A stretch of DNA of 64,000 bases from Bryum argenteum (Eukaryota; Streptophyta; Bryopsida; Bryales; Bryaceae). Of this stretch, positions 43,838 to 55,592 are shown piece after piece. The notes below the pieces were generated by a model. That model did not search any database. It was not told where the DNA came from and worked only from the letters and a program-made list of their open reading frames with translations. Every line of letters starts with the position of its first letter. The stretch's first letter is position 1. The translations under genes and the position numbers were made by a program. The stretch covers positions 27,122,364 through 27,186,363 of the forward strand of contig CM073322.1 of assembly GCA_037043015.1 (NCBI GenBank), read 5' to 3'.

Positions 43838-46497
43838 ATGAATTACTCTAATGCTCACTCCCACATTATCGTGAGCAGATCGAACATAAACTGCAAAACC
43901 TCCAAACAAAACAGAGCATCAGCTCAAACTACAATTGCTTACAGACACCATTCATTAGCAAATTCAACTCTTTCCTAAGCATTTTAAACCATATTTCATC
44001 GACTTAGCTGAAAGTGTAAGTGACGCTGAGAATCAACTGCAGACATTATCATGCACAAATCTTTCATTCTGCTGTTGGCATACCCACTAGAAGATAAACT
44101 TTCCATTGCGACCTGTCCGCAATGACTCGAATAGTTGTGAGCCGGTGGTGAAGGGAAAATTCACAACTGTCTTACAACTATTGGAGTCATTAAGCACAAG
44201 TTGTATTGGACAGTGTACCCGCTCAAATTCTTAGCCACAAATCAATCCATTCCGCGGTCGACATACCTGCTCGAAACCATAGCCAAAAATGGTGGCAGCA
44301 ATCCTTGCAATCCACTCCACTGCACACTAAGCTCGCACTCTACAAGCCTTGCTCCACGATAAACAAGCACGGAGCGCAACAAGTCGATTGCCTGCCGCGG
44401 GAGCCTGTGAGTTCCAATTATATGATGAGTGGGACAGGGGCTTGATGCACGAGTATGTGCATAATGCGGCCCCCCAATCGACGTGGTCGATCATGATTGC
44501 AGAATAAGTGAAGAGCTACTGGCAGCTTTTGGTGGCCAGCTCTATTCTTCAACTACCAGGTGCATGATTGAATGCAGCTTTCAATCACCCTCTCCGAGAT
44601 TCGGTGTACTAGCTTCATCAAATGCACGCCACTGTCGATTCTTCTTGCGGGCAATTATAGATCCATGCACGTGATCGACCGACCGAAGCATATTTCTATA
44701 CTTGTCTTCAAGTTTTCATATAAACTTGACACCAGGTTGCTGTGACCAGCATCGATGTCATATGCGAAAAGCGCGTCACTCTGAAGGGAATATACCGTAC
44801 CATATGAACGTCTCATCTTCATTTCTTTGCAATTATTGCCATGGCGTCGAACATTCTTTCTAAGCAACATGAGGTGTGCATCGAAACCTCTTCTAGGATG
44901 AGTAGGTGATCTTATCATCGTCGAGAATCGGCTACAAAATGGACTCTGGTTTCAAGTGCTTGCCTTGATTGCCTCAGAAAAGTAATGTTGCATTCGATTG
45001 CCCACATTGAAGAGGGTAGTAAGAATGGTCCAACTGCCGGTGTAACTGCAATGTTGATGCTCTCTCGGAGACAGACAATCTGGTAACATGGAGGTTGTCT
45101 GGTATCTTTGGAATCTGGTGTTGCCATTGAGATGACCAGTAATCAATGGAAGGGGCTCGTGGAATCATGCCTCCAGAGGAGCTAAGTACAATCTGTCATA
45201 CCATTATTTGACATTCAAGGTTCTTTGCAATGTTGTGAAAACTATCGTCCGGATCGGAAGCTGTGCACATTCTTATTCCAATAATCCTAGTTGTGTTGTA
45301 CTGTACAGTACAGCCCGGGTACCACCTATTAACAAATTCCTCTGTAGAGAGATTTTTTTTCAAAAGTTTGAAAATTCATTGTGAACTCAAAAATGATCAG
45401 AGTGTTCTGGAATGATATTGGAGTGCTCTTCAATATCATGGTGAATAATTGGTTCTTTTTTGTAATATTTTCAGAAAGTTACAAGTACTTCATACACCAT
45501 TTACCATTGAGTACTCTTATTTTTTGCCTCGATTACGAAGTGCATTTTCAATTGCAAATTTGAAATGAGCTTCCAAAGTTGTTCTTAGGATCCTTACGCA
45601 CATACTTGTTGAAGCATTGATATTTTTTTAATTTTTTAAAATTTTCTTTAACTTTTAATTAATTTATTTATTTACTTTGAGGAATTTTTTTATAAGACCC
45701 TATGACAACTAAACATTTCGTTGATCATGTGAAGGCCTTCCACATTACTACAAATGTCATGTAAGGACTTGTAGGATGGTCGGAGACTATCAAAGTGATA
45801 ACTCTTATGACCCTATTGTCAAACTCAAATTCTTCTAGTATTCTTGCAAGGTTCAACCAAATATTTATTTCCTCCTTGGGTGTTGATTGGAAACCCATCA
45901 AGAAACCACTCCAAACCAATGAATTTAAAGAGGAAAATCTTTTAACTAAGCATTTAAGTATTCTAAAAAGAAATTTGGAAGATCATTTCAAATTTGCAAT
46001 TAAAAATGCAAATTCTTGAGAGAGCTAGCTCAGACATTGATGGTAATAGAGCTTCAGGATGAACCCAACAATGGAGTTACATATCAATAAAGTGCATACT
46101 TCTGCACATGTCTTTGTGGAATACTTGATATTCATTTTTGAAGCAAAAAGTAAGATTACTTAGTCAATAGTAGATGGTGTATGAAGTACTTGTAACTTGT
46201 TGAATAATTTACAAAAAGCATATCATCTTTAAATTCACAATGAATTTTCAAACTCTTGAAAAAAATTCTCGCTAAAGAGGAATTCACTAAGAGGTGGAAC
46301 CCAACTCTATAAGAGAGGACATTATAATTCTAATTCAAAATTTGTGTGTACAATGCCGTCATACAATTCAACAACTTTTTTATGAGTTATGTAACTATTT
46401 CATATGTGTAGCCAGAAATTGCTTATATTTTATAAATGTTATAGCTTGATTATTGTTCAATTTATTTATTTTTTGTAAATGTTAAAAAACATATACT
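43838..46497. other. Intergenic region
   Basis: No gene supported. It contains an imperfect 20-bp inverted repeat at 44122-44190 (ATGACTCGAATAGTTGTGA with TACAACTATTGGAGTCAT), a palindrome GTACTGTACAGTAC near 45300, and AT-rich DNA from 45300 onward. Confidence 0.45.
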
Positions 46498-46975
46498 CAC
46501 TAGTAGAAAATCGCATACTTTAAAGATGTATCTAGTGACTTGTCCCTAGTGATTGAAGAGTGCCTATTTAGATTGTGCTTCCAGTGACAAATAAGCAAAT
46601 GCCAAAGAATGTCAAAGTGTTTTTGTACCTTTTGCATTCGGAACCCTGGTGGTAATATTGCATATGACAAGCCCAGCACAAAAGATGTCCACATTTGCTC
46701 GGAAAAAGAGGTCGAATAGTTGTTGGCTTTGTCACAAAATATACTCCCTTCTTCTTCACTTAGAGTAAATCATTGTAGTTATTTATTTATTTATTTATTT
46801 ATTTATTTTTGTGGTAATGAGTAATACCAAAACCTACTATATTAGTGGAAATTTAAGGAAAAAATATCAAATATTTCATTTTAATGTGATTTAGAAGCAT
46901 AAATTAAATAGGTAGTCTGAAGTTATAAGGGACAAGTCACTACAGACGTCTCTTTTATGCAAATTTCTACTAATG
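46498..46975. mobile_element. CACTA-type element 1 (non-autonomous)
   Basis: Starts CACTAGTAGAAAATCGCAT and ends with the inverse of CATTAGTAGAAATTTGCAT. The 3-bp duplication ACT lies at 46495-46497 and 46976-46978. The subterminal motif AGTGACTTGTCCC occurs near both ends in inverted orientation. 478 bp with an (ATTT)n run, no transposase. CACTA termini and 3-bp duplications define the En/Spm class. Confidence 0.9.
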
Positions 46976-47342
46976 ACTCTTAAGAGATAACATTTATGAA
47001 CGGTACACTGGATTTTTGAAATCCTAATCTAAATGAAGTTTAATGAGCGAGTAGGCACTAGGGAGGAAACAATTGGCAAAATTAGTATAGAGTAGTTTAA
47101 CGCCCAAAATCAACTAAACAGAGTTGTTAAGGGGTTGGTCAGGCTCTTAGTTACTAAGTTTAAATTATGTGACATTGAATCTTTTTGCAAGTATTAGAGT
47201 TTTTATATTTTTCCAACAAATAATTCATGCTTCAAAGTTCCGCATACATTAGGAGATATTCACAATTAAAGTTGGAAAAGACTATTAGGGCATGCTGAAA
47301 TTTGCATGGGATTGCCGTTTATGCTCATTCAATCTCAAAATC

Positions 47343-48385
47343 ACCAGTAGAAAATTCCACAAAATGTGACGTCCATAGTGACACAAGAGAGTGTGTTCAA
47401 TTGTGCTTCTAAAAACATGGCCTTCAACAAACCTTCTTAACCCTTAAACGTCTATGGAGCCCCGAGGGGGCCTTTTCCAACGGAATCTCCTCTGCAGCTC
47501 TCAATGTACTCAACTTCTCACTTATATTTTGATGTCAAATTGGTCACCTTCTTGTGATGCATTCAAAAAGTGAAATTTTAGAATTCAAATCACAAATTGT
47601 ATGAGTGATTTTGTGCTTTGAAAGAATTGTGGTAGGTATGTTGGGGTTGTACATAACCTTGTAGGAGGTTGCAAGCTCATCATTGATTAGATCATTCATG
47701 ATGCCCAAGTTCAAAAAGTGCACTATTCATGATGCCCAAGTCCGAAAGATGTTGTGATCCAATTTTGGGCTGCCCCAATCCATATAGCTAGACGTTTAAG
47801 GGTTAATCTAAGTCTTGCATATCACCCTTGGCAAGCTCGCCTTCGAGTCAAGGGTTAATCGCATGTTGTTTACATGAACGCCAACACCTCCGTAAGCATT
47901 TTGGAAAGCTCACCACTACATGGCCAAGTTTGCAATGCATTCGTGTTCCTCCAATTTTGGTGCTAATAGCTCCGAGTTTCGCACAACGTGTTTGCAACGC
48001 ATCTGTGCTCCTCCAATTTTGTTGCTAACAACTCCGAGCTTTCCACAAGTCCGTTGTTCAACACCAAGAAATTATTGCATAAGAGTCTCTATGCGTCAAG
48101 CTCATGTCATAGAGCATAGACAAAAAAAATTCCCAGAAATATAAGAACAAATTTCAAAAATATCTATTTCTAGCAAACAAACCTTATTTTTCCATAAAAT
48201 AAATAAATATACGTTTGTTGAGGACCAAACATGCTAGGGTGATACTGTAGATTGACAAAATCTAAGGGATAGTGACAATTATTACACTTTATGTTGATGT
48301 GGGTGGAAACAAAATTTAAACAGGCACTCCTTTGTCACTAAAGACAAGTCACTACAACGTCACTTTTTGCCATTTTCTACTAGTA
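47343..48385. mobile_element. CACTA-type element 2, with a nested TTAA element
   Basis: Left end CACCAGTAGAAAATTCCAC; right end is the inverse of TACTAGTAGAAAATGGCA. The 3-bp duplication AAT lies at 47340-47342 and 48386-48388. Subterminal GTGACGT-CATAGTGAC on the left mirrors GTGACGT-GTAGTGACTTG on the right. Interior 47441-47802 is a later TTAA-family A insertion. Non-coding. Confidence 0.88.
47441..47802 (+). mobile_element. TTAA-family A element, copy 2 (nested in CACTA)
   Basis: Flanked by TTAA at 47437-47440 and 47803-47806. Ends CCCTTAAACGTCTA and, inverted, CCCTTAAACGTCTA. 362 bp. Confidence 0.92.
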
Positions 48386-49375
48386 AATTTGCCCAAAATT
48401 ACTTGAATAGGAAAAATTGCACTCAAATTTAAGATTTCACTTTTTTTTTTTTTTTTTAATTTAAGCATTGTAAGAAGGAATTATGGCTTGATCTGATGTT
48501 CAAATTTCAAACTAATAACCTTTCAAACGTGTCTTTTACATTGTCAAAGCATGGCCTTTGAATTCCCTTTTTGACCATATCTCCATGTAAATTGTAAAAA
48601 CATCTGTGTACCTTATCTTAGAACAAGAGTCTCAAGTCACGTTTACTTTTTAAGAAGGTTTTTTTCCCCTAAAACATTGCTTTCCCTTTCTACAGCAAGG
48701 AAAGAAAACCTATTTTCCAACTTTGAATATTATAATTTCTCAACAGTGAGAAGTTTGAGTTTAGGTTTAAATGCACAAGATCATCTATAAGTTAAATATT
48801 GGGGCCTAGAGTTACGTACTTCAAAACACGTCATGATATGAAAATTTGCACTTTGAATTGAAAAAGGGCAACTTTAGAGATTGAACCAAGTGTGGGGGTA
48901 TATAAAGGAGGTGTTAGAAACTTTGCACCCAAACCTCGAGCCTTTAGATCCGAAGCTAAATTGGTTTTGTGGCATAGACAACTATTAGTAAGGTAGAGCA
49001 GTTGGACTACAAAAGTTGGGATTTCGAACTCTAGAATACCATCTAAATCACTTGTGATCTAGGAGACCCCTCATTCATGTAGCCTATTATGAATATTGTT
49101 CCGCATGCCAGGCAACAATTTCGTGCACACGCCAATAGTTGCATATCACCTTAACCATTTTATAGTCGATTCCAAATCTTAAGGAAACTAAAAAAATGTT
49201 TTTTGGATTTTATTTATTTTTGACTTTCCAAATATTTGATGAGTTAAGAACCACATCCAATTTTTAGAACCTAATTTGGATTCATAGATTGTTTACAATA
49301 AGCCTTCAAACACAACGAGGGCAAGCTTTCTTTGGTGTTGGAAAGTTTACTATTTTGGGAAACTAGTAGTCTTAA
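48386..49375. repeat. Degenerate dispersed repeat (TTAA-family B-like) and intergenic DNA
   Basis: Around 48600-48900 the order AACAAGAGTCTCAAGT, TTTGAATATTATAATTTCTC, GTGAGAAGTTTGAGTTTAGG parallels 50850-51210 and 56900-57080. Ends are not clear. No gene. Confidence 0.5.
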
Positions 49376-49951
49376 CCCCTAACTCTCCTTGAAGCCCGAA
49401 ATGGGTTTTTGCAATTCTGGGCAGCCTAGATGAAGGGGTTAGAAGTAATATTTTTGCCTAAGATTTTTATTGGGTCCTCCTTATACTGCAAAGTGTATGT
49501 GGTAAAAGTTGCAAAGTCAAATTTTTATTTTTGAGTTTTCTAGGACGATCCTTGGGTTGCGAGCCGAGATGGGGCAGCTTAAGAAAGTAACTTTTTTTAA
49601 CTTTGTTTTTTGAAACATGTTCATCACTAAATCACTACTGGGATTTCAAAGTGACTCAAGTCAAAAAGTTTACCAATTTTACAAGGGCAGCCTCCAAAAA
49701 TTTCAAAACCAATCTTCGCAATGCCAAAAAAACTTGGGAGACAACCTTTGGATGTTATGATCTCTCAAATGGTAAACATCCAACGGTCAATTTTTAAACA
49801 ATAATCAAGCATATTCTTAGGTACAAGATCTTACGGTTGGAAGTTTTAAAAAGGAAAAGAAATTGGTTCACACACCCCACAAGTGCTTAGAGGTAGAGAA
49901 TCGCAGTTTTGAGGTTTTAAGCTCCCAAAAAACATCAAGGAGATTTAGGGG
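49376..49951. mobile_element. TTAA-family B element, complete copy
   Basis: Left end CCCCTAACTCTCCTTGAAG; right end, inverted, CCCCTAAATCTCCTTGATG: 19 bp with only two mismatches. Left flank TTAA (49372-49375); right flank CTAA (49952-49955), a one-base decay of TTAA. 576 bp, no transposase. Confidence 0.82.
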
Positions 49952-49955
49952 CTAA

Positions 49956-50640
49956 GTTATTAGCAGCCATTCTCTATATCATATAATATGTTATTTTAGC
50001 CAATTATATCAATTTCCAACTACTAATAATAGAAAGTATATTTTCTAGTGATTTACTCTCTTTAATTTATTGTAGACTAACATCTACTATTTTAGGAAAT
50101 TTAAACATATTTCATCTAATTTGAGCTTTATGACCTTATTTTGTCTTTTACACAAAACTTCACAAGAATTTAAAAATGCATATTTTATAACACCAAACCC
50201 CTTAGACCTTTAGGAGTTTAGTGATACTAGCCATCTTGTCTATACCACAAAAGAAAGGCTTTCCACGCAAAGAGTACTAAAGAAGATGAGTTGGGGTAGG
50301 GTAACTAGGTGGGGTTTTGCCAATATATACTATCATCCCCGTTTAAACTGATGCTCCAAAGAGCAATATTGTGGTCGATTTGACTTTAATTAGGCTCTCA
50401 ACTACTGAATATAGATTGCATGAAGTTGGAACTTTTGCAAATTGGAGAGTTTTTTCATACCTTTCCAAAAGGTCAATTTATGCTTCGGAGTTCCTCACAC
50501 TTTAGGGAATATTCACGGTCGAAGTTTGAATTATGCGCAAAACTGCCCAAATTGAGGTATATGCTCATCTATTCTCAAAATCTGTCCAAATGAGCTAGAT
50601 TCTAGTAACTTCAAAATTCATTAGAGATTGGGATTTTTTT
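49956..50640. other. AT-rich intergenic DNA
   Basis: No gene or terminal repeat recognised. Confidence 0.4.
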
Positions 50641-51235
50641 TTTCCCCAAGTACTTGTAAATTAGATTCTAAGGCATGATCCCACCGCTTGGATTTTCAAT
50701 CCACTAATCCTTAACATGTTGATTTCATTGTCAAAGATTAGCCTTTTTATTCCAAATTTAGCATACCTCCATGCAAAAGAACAAGCATTCTATAGGTTTT
50801 ATACGTCCCATAAGAGTAAAAATTGCATAGGTAAACCTGACTCACTTAGGAACAAGGATTCGAAGAGCCTCAAATCAAATCTACTCTTAATAAATGATTT
50901 TCTTTGCTTCCAGAACGCTTCAAATCCATTCAGCAACTAGTGAAATACTCCCTCTATCCCACTATAATTGTCCAATAGGTTCTCTCAAAACTCCCTCCCA
51001 AGGTAGATTTGAGAGAACCTACTGGACAATTATAGTGAGACGGAGGGAGTACCTTTCTTTTCAACTTTAGATATTACGATCTCACTAACAGTGAAGAATT
51101 TGAACCTAAGATTTGGAAAAGATATACATACACAAATCAGATACTAGATCCTAAGGATACATACTTGAAAGTAATTCAAATTTGCAATGAAAGAGGGTAG
51201 TTTTGAGGCCTTGGAGCATTAGGGGTCAATAAAAA
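50640..51235. repeat. TTAA-family B-like copy carrying a Stowaway element
   Basis: Internal blocks match 48600-48900 and 56900-57100. The right side ends GGAGCATTAGGGGTCAA, a decayed AGGGGTTAA terminus. The Stowaway element at 50948-51049 interrupts it. Confidence 0.55.
50948..51049. mobile_element. Stowaway-like MITE 2
   Basis: 102 bp, TA at 50946-50947 and 51050-51051. Ends CTCCCTCTATCCCACTATAA and, inverted, CTCCCTCCGTCTCACTATAA. The two arms can pair along most of their length. Same family as the element at 36098. Confidence 0.93.
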
Positions 51236-51299
51236 CGCCACTCCTAATGAGCACTGACACACCTACAGCGCCATCCGTAAGCCACTTTTATTTTCTTAA

Positions 51300-51661
51300 C
51301 CCTTAAACGCCCGAGCAAGCCCGAGGGGCTTGATTCCAACAGAATCTTCCCTGTAGCTCTCATTGTACTCAACGTTTCACTTATATTTTGATGTCAAACT
51401 GGTCACCTTCTTCTGATGCATTCAAAAAGTGAATTTTCACAATTCAAATCACAATTTGTATGAATGATTTTGTGGTTTGAAAGGATTGTGGTAGGTAGGT
51501 TGGGGTGGTACATAACCTTGTAGGAGGTTGCAAGCTCATCATTGATTGGTCCATTCATGATGCCCAAGTTCAAAAAGTGCACTATTCATGATGCCCAAGT
51601 CCAAAAGATGCTGTGATCCAATTTTCGGCTGCCCGTTTTAGACCCCAAGGGCGTTTAAGGG
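51300..51661 (+). mobile_element. TTAA-family A element, copy 3
   Basis: TTAA at 51296-51299 and 51662-51665. Ends CCCTTAAACGCCCGAG and, inverted, CCCTTAAACGCCCTTG. 362 bp. Confidence 0.93.
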
Positions 51662-51865
51662 TTAATAATTTTCTCGGTTCGCCGCAGTGTAACGAGTACG
51701 AGAGATGAGCTGATTGATTTGGCATCCCAAAATGTGATGTGTAATCGAAGTATTATATCAAACAAGTGACGCCTTTCTACTGACAGGCCCAATCACCAAG
51801 TCCATCCAATTGCTACAGTGCGGTCACGTGTGAATCTTCAAACTTATCAAACCAGCACAGCTTAA

Positions 51866-52225
51866 CCCTTAAACGCCTAGCTATACGGATTTGGGCAGCC
51901 CAGTATTGGATCACAGCATTTTTGCACTTGGGCATCATGAATAGTGCACTTTTTGAACTTGGGCATCATGGATGATCCAATCAATGATGTGCTTGCAACC
52001 TCCTACAAGTATTGTACAACCCCAACCTACCTACCACAATCCTTTCAAAGCACAAAATCACTCATACAAATTGTGATTTGAATTCTAAAATTTCACTTTT
52101 TGAATGCATCGCAGGAAGGTGACCAATTCGACATAAAAATATTAGTGAAAAGTTGAGTACATTGAGAGCTACAGAGGAGATTCTGTTGGAACATGGCCCC
52201 TCGGGTCACCTTCGGCGTTTAAGGG
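51866..52225 (-). mobile_element. TTAA-family A element, copy 4 (reversed)
   Basis: TTAA at 51862-51865 and 52226-52229. The interior is the reverse complement of copies 2 and 3. The right TTAA is shared with copy 5. Confidence 0.92.
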
Positions 52226-52229
52226 TTAA

Positions 52230-52592
52230 CCCTTAAACGTCAAGCTATACGGATTTGAGCAGCCCAGTATTGGATCACAGCATCTTTTGGACTCGGGCAT
52301 CGTGAATAGTGCACTTTTTGAACTTGGGCATCATGAATGATCCAATCAATGATGAGCTTGCAACCTCCTACAAGTATTGTACAACCCCAACCTACCTACC
52401 ACAATCCTTTCAAACCACCAAAATCACTCATACAAATTGTGATTTGAATTCTAAAATTTCAGTTTTTTGAATGCATTAGAAGAAGGTGACCAATTTGGCA
52501 TGAAAATATGAGTGAAAAAATGAGTAAATTGAGAGCTAGAGAGGAGATTCTGTTGGAAACGGCCCCCTTGGGCCCGCTCAGACGTTTAAGGG
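52230..52592 (-). mobile_element. TTAA-family A element, copy 5 (reversed)
   Basis: Abuts copy 4 with one TTAA between them (52226-52229); right TTAA at 52593-52596. 363 bp, same reversed orientation. Confidence 0.92.
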
Positions 52593-52596
52593 TTAA

Positions 52597-52951
52597 ACGC
52601 CCAAGGAAGCCCGAGGGGCTTTTTTCCAACAAATTGTGCTCTGTAGGTCTCACTATACTCAACTTTTCACTTATATTTTGATGTCAAACTAGTCACCTTC
52701 TCAACTTGCATTCAAAAAGTGAAATTTCACAATTCAAATTACAATTTGTATGAATGATTTTGTGCTTTGAAAGGATTGTGGTAGGTAGGTTGGAGTGATA
52801 CATAACCTTGTAGGAGGTTGCAAACTCATCATTGATTGGTTCATTCATGATGCCCAAGTTCAAAAAGTGCACTATTCATGATGCCCAAGTCCAAAGGATG
52901 TTGCGATCCACTTTTGGGCTGCCCATTTCAGACCTCATGGGCGCTCAAGGG
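52597..52951 (+). mobile_element. TTAA-family A element, copy 6 (forward, clipped left end)
   Basis: Follows copy 5 directly as TTAAACGCCCAAGG: the outer CCC of its terminus is missing and its internal TTAA doubles as the flank of copy 5. Right TTAA at 52952-52955. Confidence 0.88.
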
Positions 52952-52955
52952 TTAA

Positions 52956-54131
52956 GGGCTGGTTTACACGAGGGGCCAAGCCATTGACTGGTTCAATTCT
53001 TGCAATTGACCTAAAGGGCTTTACATGGGGAGCCAAGGTCAATTTTTTGAAGTTATATTTTAATGAGTGGATGTCCAGAAACATGTTAGATGCTGCATTT
53101 GGAAAAAATTTGAGTAAGATATGACCATTTGAAAATGTCGATGATTGTAAATGTCCAAAAACAAGTCATATGCAGAATTTGGACAAAATTTAAGTTAGAT
53201 ATGGCCATTTGAAAGTGCTGATGATGATTGGTTGTTTTGTTTAGTTTCTGTAAAGTAACCAATCTAAAAGTACATTTAGCTGGGGTCGAGCTAAACTGTA
53301 TTTTCCCAGAATCATTGAATATATATTTGAATATATACACAAAATACGTATTATATGGTTTGGAACTTTGGATGGCTTGAACCACAAACTCATTAATATT
53401 AAATCTTTGTTTGTTTATGGGACGAGGATTTATAGTAAATCATGGTTTTTTTTCAAAGATAGAGAGAGTAAACTAAAGGGTCAATTCATCAAACTTATGC
53501 TACCCTTCCTACCACCAACATAGCGGCCCCGCGGACACCAGTGACTAGTTTTGAATGTTTCTTTGGATTCTTGAAACATTTGACATTTCTTACTTCTTCA
53601 CCTTTTTACTCCTAAGTGCCTGGAACATCAAAATTCAACATTTTGGATCACAAGCTAAACCTTGAAGAGCCATATTTTCTTCATCCAAAGTGTGTTTTGG
53701 ACAAAATTACTTGGGATGATAACAAATCACCAATTTAGTCTAGTTTGTGTGGTAAAAAAATTATGACCTATCCCCTCGAGTATGAATTTGCAACATTCAA
53801 TTTAGTGCAGGCAACTTTGGATTAGGGTTTTCAAATATGGAGCATGTTTTGCCGTTGGAAGCCAACTATATGGATGAAATTTAATCTTTCATGAATATTT
53901 GTTACGTAAGAGTGATCTTAGGATAAAGCTTGACAACTTTCTTATGTAGATGTGATCACAAGTTTGCCCCTCTTTAAATTCTATATGTAGTAGTTTGCCC
54001 AATAAAAGAATTCAATGCGAAGTAAAAAGTTATAGCAAACCCTAATCATATATTGTGACTACACTAAACATAATTTTAGTGTAGCAAAGAAACTTTCATG
54101 ATACTCAAAAGGTTTTTGTTGCCAAAGGGAT
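52956..54131. other. Intergenic, with a two-copy ~80-bp repeat
   Basis: At about 53076-53225 a segment with AGATATG(A/G)CCATTTGAAA occurs twice in tandem. Near 52976-53032 there are two direct GG(T/C)TTTACA-GGGG-CCAAG motifs. No gene recognised. Confidence 0.5.
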
Positions 54132-54282
54132 GTGTTATACGGGAAGTCCAAGTGTTCATGTGGCCAAGAAGAGGGAAAATTCTCTCTCCCTTGTTTGGTA
54201 CATTTTTTTAATGTCTCGATTGGACCAATCACATGAGAGAGTTCTTTAACTCCATGAATGGTTGGACTTCCCGTGTAAAGCA
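54132..54282. mobile_element. Small fold-back element
   Basis: Arms TTATACGGGAAGTCCAAGTG and, inverted, TTTACACGGGAAGTCCAACC, both followed by TTCATG. About 150 bp in all. Target duplication not resolved. Confidence 0.6.
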
Positions 54283-54331
54283 TTGCTAAATGTTGTGGAT
54301 ATGTTGATTTGATTTGTGGTATGTCCTACTA

Positions 54332-54600
54332 CCGTACCACCATAGCAGGTTCGGTCCTCAACAAACTGTTTTTCTTTTTGAAAGGTTCGTCTACCAAGAA
54401 ATACTTTTATTTTTTTTGAAATTCGTTCCTTTGTTTTTGATATAATTTCTCAACGTTTGGATACCCTTTCATCACAATAAAGCGGTTTTTGGAAATAAGA
54501 TAATTCCCCGACTTTTCTTTCCTCCTCGCTTAAAATTTATAATTTTTTTTGTTTTTTAAAGATAGAATTATTTATGACCAAACCTGCTATGGTGGTACGG
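54332..54600. mobile_element. TA-flanked inverted-repeat element
   Basis: Perfect 20-bp outer arms CCGTACCACCATAGCAGGTT in inverted orientation, continuing GGTC after one mismatch, flanked by TA (54330-54331 and 54601-54602). 269 bp, AT-rich centre. TA duplication suggests the Tc1/mariner class; the terminus is unlike Stowaway. Confidence 0.85.
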
Positions 54601-54602
54601 TA

Positions 54603-55592
54603 ATTGATGCAAATTGTTGCCTAGTCTTTTGTGATCTTTCAAGGCATGTAAAGTATACACATGTTGTAAAGCTAACATGGTTGTATAAGTGCATATATAT
54701 AACTTGCCATGTCATGTCAGGGTATAACTAAAAAAATTCAAGCCATAAGTGTTGGTTCAGAATACAATGGAGAAGGCCATTAGTTGGTCAAGAATCCTTA
54801 ATCGAGACATTGTCATCCCAGGCACGGAATAATGTGTCCAAGACGATGTAAAATAGTTTTCAAACATCATTTGAGAGAGGCCAAACAAGAGACCTCACAT
54901 AGGTAGCCATGCCAATTCATTTTGTATTTGCAAAGTTCACCACTAGTGTGTTCTTGGCCATTCTACCCACCGTTAAAGTTCACCACTGCTGTGTTCTTGG
55001 CCATTCACTTATGTCCGGTGGGCATATTATCAAGGGTAGGTCGAACGGACACTTTATTCACGCCAACTCTCGCGGGTCTGGTGTTGTTGTTGTTCTTCTT
55101 CTTGCCATTCTACCCACCATTCAAGGATTACACCTTCAATCACTGACGATTGAAAATCTCCCTACATTTCATAACCCATGGACTTCTCCACCATATGGTA
55201 GTGCAAACCGGCCCGAAGCATCTACGTACACGATCGCTTTTTGTACTGCCCCAAGCAGCCCGAAACCGGCCGGAAACGCGTGGAGCGACACAACCGGCCA
55301 GACGTGAGCATCAGGAAGGAACAAACCCGCACTTGTCGTTTTAAGGACCCGCGCCGTAACTACCGCCTCCAGAGAGCGCGTCACACTAGCTTACTCATGT
55401 TTCCGCAGCCCAAATTGTCGAACAAGCCAAAGCGCGTACCCTCACCCGCCAGTTACCTTTCGGATCCTTTACAAAACCGAGACGATCTCCTCTCCTCTTG
55501 CACGCATCCAACTCTCTCATATCTCTCACTGTCCTCATACCCCAGCCGATTCAATCTGCACTTTGCAATCTCTCGTTCTTGAGCTCTTGACG
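54603..55592. other. Intergenic and 5' flank of the GYPP/glycine-rich gene
   Basis: A tandem-like pair of segments near 54925-55130 repeats GTTCTTGGCCATTC and CATTCTACCCACC. The 130 bp before the start codon are CT-rich (TCTCCTCTCCTC, TCTCTCATATCTCTC), as in many plant leaders. No other gene. Confidence 0.5.
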
